Source: Hygrophila difformis (Eukaryota; Streptophyta; Magnoliopsida; Lamiales; Acanthaceae). Taken from it: a DNA stretch of 64,000 nucleotides. The DNA is taken from contig JAOANR010000006.1 of the NCBI GenBank assembly GCA_030278955.1, positions 6,781,915 to 6,845,914 of the forward strand, in the 5' to 3' direction. Each line of letters starts with the position of its first letter. Within the stretch, counting starts at the first letter, position 1. Below are positions 34,401 to 43,525 of the stretch, one piece after another. The position numbers and the translations under genes are program-made. Below the pieces are notes generated by a model that did not search any database, had not been told where the DNA came from, and worked only from the letters and a program-made list of their open reading frames with translations.

Positions 34401-34679
34401 GAGGTGATGATACCACGCCACATAATCAGGAGAGGGCGAAGACCAATTAGCGAAAGATGAAGGGAAAAGCTTGGAAGAGAAACAAGGCTCATATAGAAGA
34501 ACGGAACGATTATCAAAGATCCGAGCAGTACATTCATCGATATCTTCAGGAATGCCCAACGGACCTAAGGAATAGAAGCCCTCAGGCAAGAGGCGAACTG
34601 CGGAATGAGAAGCAAAAGAGTTCTCAATTCTGAGAAGATCAGCGGAAAGAGCAGTAACAGGTGCAGAAGGATTTTCCAT
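31456..34679 (-). CDS. antisense spliced plant-mobile-domain gene carried by the retrotransposon
   Basis: Gene on the strand opposite to gag-pol. Probable exons: 34679-33156, 33079-32934, 32861-31724 and 31634-31456. The first and last introns have clean GT/AG borders and restore phase; the middle 72-bp one is also open if retained. Exon 1 encodes a plant mobile domain (aminotransferase-like family), with GIPEDIDECTARIF, YHHLEPHCRDSW, PWGMMTPTIQDVKLLLGLSV and GPLWFLHLWLVWHF. Exon 3 gives a Ser/Pro-rich linker and a coiled coil (about 32300-31950, heavy in E, Q, L, K). The last exon ends FDDQEDH-stop. One frame change is needed near 33290, at a short T-run, so this copy is probably disrupted. 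Tat-lineage elements are known to carry extra antisense ORFs; the protein's role in the element is unknown. Confidence 0.75.
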
Positions 34680-34860
34680 CGGAGAAGGTGGAAAGAGAGA
34701 GAGAGGGAGGAGAAGTTGAAAAGGCAGTTCACTCCAAGTACGTGATAGGCTACGTAAATAGGGGAGTGATGGAGAGTATCCTCGAGAAGAAGAAAATAAC
34801 CGCCAAAAGGAAGAAGAAAGGGAGGTTACTTGGGCTCTTTCGCATGAGAACAATTCGCCC

Positions 34861-34876
34861 AAGTAAGGAGGGCATC
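34861..34876 (+). promoter_or_regulatory. candidate polypurine tract
   Basis: AAGTAAGGAGGGCATC directly precedes the 3' LTR and is purine-rich, as expected for the plus-strand primer of reverse transcription. Confidence 0.5.
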
Positions 34877-35536
34877 TGTTGGGGCCATATGGAATAATGG
34901 GCCGCGAAAGAGCTATTGGGCCATAAGACATGGGCCGGAAGAAAGAGGAAGTCCCAAAAGAAGATGGGCTCAAGATTAGTAAGGCCGAAAGTACATAGTA
35001 AACCGAAGGGAGGAAATCGAAGCTGATGAAGATTTCGGCCGAAATAGGGAGAAACAGCCGAAACCAAAACAACCGAATTGAAGAAAGAAAAAATTCGGCT
35101 CAGAGGAGTTAGCCGGAGAGCGGTTATTCCAGCTCCGGCTATAAATAGGGGTCGACACACTCAAAATCAGGGAGATCAATCCAACCCCCAAATTACTTTT
35201 ATCAAGTTTAATTCCTTGTTATCTTTACTGCTTTCTTTACAGCTTTCCTTTACAGCTTTCCTTAGAATCTAGCCTAGTTTGTAGCGGTTACCATTTCCAA
35301 ATCCACCGTTGCTCCTTAGCAGCTGGTAGTTTGGTTCCTTGTTTCTGGTGAATTCCGCCGTTGTTTCTTAACAACAGGCAGATTCTCCGTTGTATCTCGT
35401 TATTGTTGATCAATTCAAATAAGATTAAGTCAATTGTGGGCGCATTATTGTTAATCCGAACCCGTAATCGGTTTGATCCTTTTCCGGTAGCCTCCCTTGA
35501 GGAGAAAAAGGTCATTGGCTACACCCGAGCCAAACA
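34877..35536 (+). repeat. 3' LTR (660 bp)
   Basis: Starts TGTTGGGGCC and ends CCAAACA. It is almost identical to the 5' LTR. The antisense gene would have to be transcribed from within or near this LTR. Confidence 0.95.
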
Positions 35537-35933
35537 ATATATTATTTATTATCATTTGTTATTTGGTTAAAATATACTCTATGTATGTATTTAATCTTTT
35601 ATTTAATAGGAGTAGTTTTTTGAAAGAATAAACTGGCCGTATGTCACTATTACAATGTAAAATTATTTTGTTTATTCGGGTAGTGGAATATATATTGCTG
35701 ACTTCGTCACAATTTTGGGCGTAATGAATATATATTTCCATGTCTTATTAGGTATGATGGTGAAGTTCATGATAAGATAATATATATAGATTGCGATATT
35801 TTGTACTATTAATAGTGCAATGGGATATGTCAATAATATTGATGTAACACGACAATACTGCAATGCAACAAATTACTAATTTAATAAGTTTTTACTCGTT
35901 TGTTTCATCCACATCTTTTGGTACACATGCCGA

Positions 35934-36002
<69 letters not shown>

Positions 36003-36341
36003 TAAAAGGATAGAATGCTTTGGATTAATTTAATTATGATTATTCATTTTCTTAGCCACGAGATTCCGCTTTGTGCAGACAGCAATTCAACTAAAATTGA
36101 GTTGCATTTTTCTTGAGTCGAATTTGAAAACACAATTTAAATTTAAATGTAATTAGTTTGGCATGACCATGAATGACGACTGTTAGAATTATTCAAATGG
36201 AAGATGAATGTTCTTTTTCGTCCCTTTTTATATTATTTATTTAAGTCTAATAAAAATAATCATTACAAACACCCTTTTCACCTTAAAACATTACTTATTC
36301 ATGAATAAATAAATCAACTGAATATTTATCTTCAATCTAGA
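35537..36341. other. intergenic with an (ATT)n microsatellite
   Basis: A pure ATT repeat of about 20 units lies at 35939-36001. The remainder is AT-rich and shows no gene. Confidence 0.6.
35939..36001. repeat. (ATT)n microsatellite
   Basis: About 21 uninterrupted TTA/ATT units. Confidence 0.97.
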
Positions 36342-37137
36342 TTAGGACCGAAAAATACCGAATATATCGCATACCATATATACCGTATTAAAAAATACCG
36401 AGAATATCGAAATTTTTGGTATTTTTGGTACTGTTAAGATTCCGGTATGGTAACGGTATAAATTTTTTGATATCGCGGTATACTGTTATTGTACCGAACT
36501 TCGACATATACCACGATATCGGTATGTCGGTATATATACCGATTGATTGTTCGGTATATTGGTATATACCGCGATACTGGTATATACCGTAATACCGGTA
36601 TGCTGGTATGTAGTGAAGGTTCGGTATTTCGATATACTACCTCTGTTCTTGAATGTTTTTTATATTTAATAAGGTGTCACTATTCACCCACAGTCTTTAC
36701 TTAAAGTTTTATCATAGTTATACAAGTTAAAATATAGCTAAATGAGATCTTGTTAGATTCGTCTCGCCGTGTAGTTTTTAAATATAGAACTTTTAGGATT
36801 TATATATATACCGAACTTGAGTTATTGATGATTTAAAATGTGCATTGAACAGCGTGAAAGGTGGGCCCGCCAAAAACAAATGAAAACAGAGGAAGTATAC
36901 CGCAATATCGGTATGTCGGTATGTAACGAATGTTCAGTATGCCGGTATATATCGAATGTTCGGTATATCGGTATATACGAACTTATCGAAATGTCGGTAT
37001 GACAATGGTATAGAAATATTTCATACCGAAACTTTCAGTATACCGAAATATTCGGTACGACAACGATATGAAAATTTTTATACCGTAACGTTCGATACGA
37101 CGATATTTTTTCGGAATACCGTACCGACACATCCTAA
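36342..37137. mobile_element. fold-back element of CGGTATA palindromes (host of a nested Stowaway)
   Basis: The ends are inverted: TTAGGACCGAAAAATACCG on the left and, by reverse complement, TTAGGATGTGTCGGTACGG on the right. A near-perfect 8-bp duplication flanks it, AATCTAGA (36334-36341) versus ATTCTAGA (37138-37145). The interior is dense in ATACCG/CGGTAT in both orientations, making the element largely self-complementary. The 8-bp target suggests hAT. Confidence 0.6.
36637..36895. mobile_element. Stowaway MITE nested in a fold-back element
   Basis: CTACCTCTGTTCTT and AAAACAGAGGAAG are inverted ends flanked by TA. The core AATGAGATCTTGTTAGATTC is present. It interrupts the CGGTATA repeat, so it is younger than its host. 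Confidence 0.85.
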
Positions 37138-37447
37138 ATTCTAGATCTAAAATTATTTAAATGTATAGCATCATCATTATATCACCTTTTCGCCCTACAG
37201 TTTGTATACATGACTTTGAAGCATTCATCTATAGAGTGCGAACTACTACTTATTAAATAGAGCAAAAGAGAAAAAGAGAGAAAATAGTTCGAAGAATTTG
37301 AACTCTAAAATCCTTGATATTGGAGGTTATTCTTCCTTTGTTTTGTAGACAATTATTATAATGAAAAATATAAAATACTAGTAATACCTAACAAATAGTA
37401 GTATAGAGTGTATTGATTCATCTTGAAAGAATATATGAAACAATTCC

Positions 37448-39067
37448 GTTAGGGTGCGACTAAGCATTTTGACTTGATGTACTGTGATACATCGCAACTA
37501 TTGATTTAATTTATAAATTGATGGTTGAGATTAACTTAAAGGTTAAAATAGTAAATTTGCTACATTTAGTTTGTGAACATACAATTGCTGATTCTTCCAT
37601 TCTTCTTCCGTTCTTCTTATTCTTCCGTTCTTTTTCTCTTCTTCTTTGCATTTCAAGGATTGATCTCATATTACCCTCAAATTTGCTTAATTATGCTGCT
37701 ATACATAGGTATACGTCGCTGAAATATTTTTAAATAAAGTCATTGAATTGTTCATGAAAACGTACCCGAAATATTCTAGTTGAGTCGCTGAATTATTCTT
37801 CATAGTATCGATGAATTATTCTTCATAGCATTGCTAAATTCTTCTTGACGGCCTCGCTGAATTCTTCTTTGTAGCGTCGCTGAATTCTTCTGTGTAATGT
37901 GGCTGAATGCTGAACTCTTCTAGGATAGTGTCGCTTAAATATTTTTTTATAGTATCACTAAATTGTTTTTTTGTAGCATGATTGAAATTATCTATTAATA
38001 TATTTGTTACCATTCTTGATGATTATTTGAAAATATTAGATTAGATATGATATTATTTACCAAATATTAGATATGATAACATACTAAATATAGGTTTACC
38101 AAATATTAGATATGATATTATACCAAATATTAGATATGATAACAGAATTGTTTTTGGTAGCATCGCTGAATCATTCTTGGTAGCGTCGCTGAATTCTGCT
38201 TGGTACCATCGCTGAATTCCTCTACTTGATCTCGCCGAAATATATTTGATAGCATCCCTTCATTATTTTTGATAGCATCACAGAATTGTTTTTGGTAGCA
38301 TCGCTGAATCATTCTAGGTTGCGTCGCTGAATTATTCTTGGTACCATCGCTGAATTATGCTAGATACGGTCGCTGAAATATATTTGATAGCATCCCTTCA
38401 TTATTTTTGGTAGCATCACATAATTATTTTTGGTAGCATCGCTGAATCATTCTAGGTTGCGTCGCTAAATTATTCTTGGTACCATCACTGAATTATGCTA
38501 GATACGGTCGCTGAAATATATTTGATAGCATCCCTTCATTATTTCTGGTAGCATCACATAATTGTTTTTGGTAGCATCGCTGAATCATTCTAGGTTGCGT
38601 CGCTGAATTATTCTTGGTACCGTCGCTGAATTATGCTAGATACGGTCGCTGAATTATGCTAGATACGGTCGCTGAATTCCTCTACTTGTGGTCCCTGAAA
38701 TATATTTTATAGCATCACTTAATTGTTTTTGGTAAGATCGCTGAAATGATCTATTAATAAATTTGATACGTATCTTTGATCATAAAAAGATATTATTTGA
38801 AATATTAGATATGGATTACCAAATATTTGATATGATTTACCAAATAATAAATATGATAACATACTAAATATAGAGTTACCAAATATTAGATATGATAACA
38901 TGTCTAAAATACTTGTCGTATCGCTGAAATGCATTGTTTTTAAAATGAACTATTATTGTGTTATGACAATTATATTCTTTTTCATTTACAACCCTTGGAT
39001 TTTAAATGGACGCTTCAAATCGCTGCCTTGATGTGCTGCGGGATTTGTTGATCGCACCCTAACTGGA
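37448..39067. mobile_element. minisatellite-filled mobile repeat, copy 2 (1620 bp)
   Basis: Same ends as 14589-16036: GTTAGGGTGCGACTAAG on the left, CACCCTAACTGGAC on the right, and the inner direct motif CTTGATGTRCTG. The unique left shoulder (TTCTTCCGTTCTTCTT, ATACATAGGTATACGTCGC) and the AAATATTAGATATGAT blocks match copy 1 in order. It is longer because the internal 23-bp array is expanded by a 138-bp higher-order unit. The orientation is the same as copy 1. Confidence 0.75.
38140..38700. repeat. higher-order minisatellite, 138 bp = 6 x 23 bp
   Basis: The marker ATTCTAGGTTGCGTCGCT starts at 38311, 38449 and 38587, exactly 138 bp apart each time, with the intervening sub-units in the same order. 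138 is six 23-bp units. Copy 1 shows the marker only in drifted form, so the amplification happened after the two copies separated. Confidence 0.85.
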
Positions 39068-39391
39068 CTCTCTATGAAATGCTTCGTATATATTTCAAAA
39101 TGGATATAGTTTAGTAGAATTTTATCATAGAGTACATTTTACTTTAAAAATTGATTTTTATTTTTTTAACTTTAGATTTTTAAAAAATAATGGAAAAAAG
39201 GTCAAATATATCCCTTTTGTTTCAAAAAAAGCCAAATCTATCCTTTTTTATTTTATTACCGAATTTATCCTCTACATATGCTAATTATATCCAAAAATAT
39301 CCTAAATTCACTAATCGTGGAATGGCTGCTGACGTGGCAATAAATTAACTTAAACCCTACACGCTGGATGGGATTTGAAGTGTCTCTCAAT
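39068..39391. other. intergenic, nothing recognised
   Basis: AT-rich, with pyrimidine-rich phrases such as AAATCTATCC and GAATTTATCC repeated loosely. No gene. Confidence 0.4.
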
Positions 39392-40031
39392 TAGGGCTGG
39401 GGAAAAGTACCGAGTATACCGCATACCGCACATACCATATCGAAAAAAGAAATATCGAAATTTTCGGTATACTGTAATTTTCGGTATGGTATCATACCGA
39501 AAAAAATTCTCCGTACCGTATATCTTACCGAACTTTACGGTATGAAAAATTTCATACCGTTGCCGTACCGAACATTTCGGTATACCGAAAGTTTCGGGTA
39601 TGAAATATTTCATACCGTTTCCATACCGACATTCCGGTAAGTTCGGTATATACCGCTATACCGAACATTCAGTACATAACGACGTACCGTATCGCGGTAT
39701 ATACCGACATACCGAACATTCACTACATACCGACATACCGGTATTGCGGTATATACCGGCATACCGAACTTTCGCTACATACCAACATACCGATATTACG
39801 GTATATAATGGTATCGCGGTATATACCGATACCGTGGTATATACAAAAGTTCGGTACGGTAGCGATATACCGCGGTATCAAAAAATTTATACCGTTACCG
39901 TACCGAAATCTTACGGTACGGTATGATACCATACCGAAAATTACGGTATAACGAAAATTTCGATATTTTCGGTATTTTTTCGATACGGTATGTGCGGTAT
40001 GCAGTATATTCGGTATTTTTCCCCAGCCCTA
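39392..40031. mobile_element. large fold-back element of CGGTATA palindromes, 640 bp
   Basis: The left end TAGGGCTGGGGAAAAGTACC and the right end (reverse complement TAGGGCTGGGGAAAAATACC) are long inverted repeats. The arms continue with GTATACCGCATACCGCAC on the left and the matching complement on the right, so nearly the whole element can fold on itself. The ends resemble hAT-type TAGGGCTG termini, but I find no clear 8-bp duplication. The open frames at 39350-39932 on both strands are by-products of the palindrome. Confidence 0.75.
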
Positions 40032-40212
40032 GTTCTAAGTCATATTAGAGTTGAAGACAAAGATAGTAAGCTTGACCAGAAGATACAACTATTACAAAAA
40101 ATAAAAGTTATAGATATATGTTAGATTAAATTAGGATAAATAAATACTATTTAAATTTCAAACTTAAATAAATAAATGTAATCATTTAGAATAAGATTGA
40201 AATTTAGAATTA

Positions 40213-40576
40213 GGGTTTGCTTTATATAATAAATATAAACTTAATTTAGATTATTCAAATTTGAATTTGGGACTTAACTATGTTTTTTTTTTTTGGGTTT
40301 AGTAATCAATATGTAGTATATATTTTTTTTATTTTAAAAACATGTAATTATATATTTATAATATATATCGGTATTTCAGTATTTTCGGTATACCGGGTTT
40401 GCTTTATATAATAAATATAAACTTAATTTAGATTATTCAAATTTGAATTTGGGACTTAACTATGTTTTTCTTTTGGGTTTAGTAATGAATATGTAGTATA
40501 TTTTTTTTTATTTTAAAAACATGTAATTATATATTTATAATATATATCGGTATTTCGGTATTTTCGGTATACCGAA
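40213..40576. repeat. tandem duplication, period about 182 bp
   Basis: GGGTTTGCTTTATATAAT begins at 40213 and again at 40395. Both copies run through GAATTTGGGACTTAACTATG to CGGTATTTTCGGTATACCG with few differences. The duplication includes part of a fold-back relative whose end, CCAGCCCTAG, is at about 40725-40734. Confidence 0.85.
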
Positions 40577-41133
40577 TATATTGTATTCTTATATCGATAC
40601 CATACCAAAAATATTCGGCACGACAATATACCGTACCAAAAATTTCAGTATACCATAAATTTTGGTATTTTTGGTAATTTTCGGTATGGTATAAACGGTA
40701 TACCGAGTTTTCGGCAAAATTGTCCAGCCCTAGGTTATATTGAGTCAAATACTAATTCCTAAAAAAATTGGTAAGAGTTATTTATTTTAAATCAGAATTC
40801 TATATGCACAAAGGTTAATCCAAAATTTTTACTTAAGCTGCTAAAACCCCATACATCCCATGCCAAATAATGTGTTTGGTTATTTAAAATAAATTATATG
40901 AATTAATATTAATATGTTTATTTTTTAATTTTAATTAATTTTTATTTATGATATTCTAGTCGCTATTTTTATTCTTAATTGCTATATTTCTTTTTTTTGG
41001 TCATATTTGGGGTTCTTTTTTTTTTTTTTTTTTTCCAAAGCCGAAGCAAGGGAAAAACTCATATGTAGTATTAGGTATTCCTATTTCATTTGTTAAAGAT
41101 ATTTTATATTAATGTATTTTTTAAAAGATACGA
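40577..41133. other. fold-back remnant and AT-rich intergenic sequence
   Basis: 40577-40734 is the right part of another CGGTATA fold-back element ending GTCCAGCCCTAG. The rest is AT-rich, with a T-run at about 41019-41034 followed by CCAAAGCCGAAGC, which looks like a short SINE 3'-end fragment. No gene. Confidence 0.45.
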
Positions 41134-41303
41134 TTTTTTTTTGAGGAGCCATTGAAGGCCTGAAAATGGGTGGTGGGAACCCATACCACACAATTACAAA
41201 GGGGAATTAAAGGGAGGGATAGGGGGCCGGTGGGGAATCGAACCTCCAACATTCTGTTGGAAGTCAAGAGACTTAACCACTTGGGCTAAGTCCTCATCCC
41301 AAA
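41134..41303 (-). mobile_element. SINE copy, reverse orientation, with target duplication
   Basis: The minus-strand head GGACTTAGCCCAAGTGGTT and the B-box-like GGTTCGATTCCCC are well preserved. The A-tail appears as a T-run at the left end. AAAAGATACGA is duplicated at 41123-41133 and 41304-41314. Confidence 0.85.
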
Positions 41304-41314
41304 AAAAGATACGA

Positions 41315-42815
41315 ATTGCTATGACCTATATCTTTTTTTTAAAAAATAGCTTCCCAAAAAAATCTTTATTATAGTATAAACTAAGCTACATCCACACACA
41401 TTTTCCCGCCTAATTCTTTTCATCCCTCACAAAATCTATTTCAATTCTTTCTCTCTCACACACTCACTCAATATAGAATAAAATCAACTTACCCAAAAAA
41501 AAAGATATAGAAAAAAATCAATCAATTAATACCTTCCAACTTTACCATTTTTTCAATTCTTTCAATTTTGGTCCCAAAACACTGCCTGACTTCACTGCCC
41601 AAAGCACAGATACGCTACACATCCATTCATCCACCTCCATCCATCCCCCAGTTATGGAAATAAATCCCAATCAATACCTTCGAATTCCAAAATCATTACC
41701 TTGACGAATTGCCATTCTAACGAATTTTGCCCCAATTGGCTCAGACTTCGCCTCCTCCATCTTCCCTGGCATGTCCAGCTCTGGTAAGTCTTCACAACTG
41801 CTCCTGTGCTTGCGCCACCTGCTTTGCCGGTGCATAACCCGCCGCTGCCGATTTTGGATATACGATGGTGGTGCAGCGACTTGCTGCATCCTTATCGGTT
41901 ATCCCATATAATAATCTACAGATTAATCAATATTGAGGTGAATAAATCGCTTCATGATCATTGCGGATTAATCACTTTGCAGCAAGCGCTTGCATATCCG
42001 ATTTATAATCATTCCGATTTTTTCCTGAGTTTGCAGATCCGATTCAGGGAAACACTTGATTGGCTAAATATGTAGTGTGGCAGGTATTCCTTTTTTCTTT
42101 CTATTTAAATGGATTGCTTTATTCAATCTGTATTGAGGTATTCTTTTTGGATTATTTTCCTATTGTAATGTTCAAATTATTGGGTGGATCTCGAGTGTTA
42201 ATGTTGCTATTAATTTGATGTTGCTCACTATATGCATGATGCTCGATAAAATGCCTTTGTGAGTATCACTCTAAACGTTTAATTGCATACAATGAACAGG
42301 TATAAAATTTAATCTACAGTTTTCATTTAAAGCAAATAGTTGTATACCAGCAGTTTGTATTGACTGAGAATACTCAAATATATTTATTTCCCTTATCTCT
42401 GATCGCTTCATTGATCATCTCTTAAAGTTGGCACCTGCATCTTTCATTTACTTTAATCTCACGCAAAATACAGTTTTTTGTGAACACAGGCAAAAATGGA
42501 AGACATGAGTGTTCAGGGGGCACACAACCTTCAGATAAATAACTCCGATTTCATCATTGTGACAAATGTCATCAAGAACAACTTGACGCCTTGCTTGCAA
42601 CATCTGCACTACAGGGCCATCTTCTCTAATACCCTGCAATTACAAAATGCTTGTTGTTTTATACACCGGAGAATTTCGAAGATGCATCCTCTACGAACAA
42701 ATGCTTTACTGTACTGAAGAGTTCTATAATATTTCAATATTTGTAAATTGTTCTTTATAGGTTCAATGTTATTTATAATCCAATTTTGATGGCACTCCTA
42801 AATTTTTAATATATA
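41315..42815. other. unassigned region, no protein gene recognised
   Basis: The sequence around 41370-41660 is pyrimidine-rich and looks like a plant transcript leader (CTCTCTCACACACTCACTC). The first ATG (41654) opens only 16 codons. Short frames at 41671-41889 (minus) and 41806-42075 (plus) overlap each other and show no domain. It could be a non-coding transcript, but I cannot support a gene. Confidence 0.35.
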
Positions 42816-43077
42816 CTACCTCCGTTCTTTTTTATTTGCACGTTTTGACTTTTGTCACTGTTCATTGAGTAGCTTTGACTCGACTTTTTAATACAATTAT
42901 ATAAGATAAAATATAGTCAAGTGAGATCTTGTTGGATTAGTCTAATCGCATTGATTTAGAATATCAAATTTTCATAATTTTTACTTGTATGGAATTTGAG
43001 TTATTACGAATTAAAAATGTGCATTGAATTGCGTGAAATGTGGGTATGTTGCATTTATTTAGGAACGGAGGAAGTAG
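42816..43077. mobile_element. Stowaway MITE
   Basis: CTACCTCCGTTCTT and GGAACGGAGGAAGTAG are inverted ends by TA. The core GTCAAGTGAGATCTTGTT is present. Confidence 0.88.
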
Positions 43078-43525
43078 TATTTATTATTTTCTTTTTCTCT
43101 TTTGGAACTTTGAACACCATTCATTTGTTTATTTCTAATTTTAATGACTGGGAATCAACGTATTGATCAAACAATGGGTTTTGGTAAAGCAGCTTGCTGT
43201 ATTCTTTGTTCATACAATATAATTTACATTTCTTGGCTTCGTACAATATAACAATGGGTATTCGAATGGTTTTTCTTATTCGTTTCTTATTTTGTTGATT
43301 TTGAATTTGTATTGACTTCATTGTTACAGTTTCATTGGTTGGTTGTTAAAAGGGATCCCAAATTCACCAATTTTGTGAAGGTAAGCAAATCTTCATTTTC
43401 ATGATATTCAATTTTCTTCTTTCAACTAATTTTCTGGAATTGGCATATAATCCGCCACCAATTGGTAGGGATTTCGTATTTCCTTTGCAAGTGGTGATTC
43501 AATTCGTTTCAGTAGGTTATTAATT

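Larger units (their letters stand above)
22960..35536 (+). mobile_element. complete Ty3/gypsy (Tat lineage) LTR retrotransposon
   Basis: The element is 12.6 kb: two 660-bp LTRs, gag, protease, RT-RNaseH, an archaeal-like RNase H and integrase on the plus strand, then a 3-kb tail with a spliced gene on the minus strand. The 5-bp duplication ATATA (22955-22959, 35537-35541) flanks it, though the site is an AT microsatellite. The second RNase H after the RT and the large size place it in the Tat (Ogre/Retand-like) lineage. The LTRs differ at only 3 of 660 positions by eye. Integrase has one in-frame stop, and gag, pro and RT lie in three different frames. Confidence 0.95.

Noticed and set aside
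39350..39932. Overlapping frames on both strands rich in Tyr, Arg and Thr
   Set aside because: They come from the repeated CGGTATACCG words of the fold-back element.
41671..42075. Possible small genes near a transcript-like leader
   Set aside because: The frames overlap on opposite strands, show no domain and lack a continuing exon structure.
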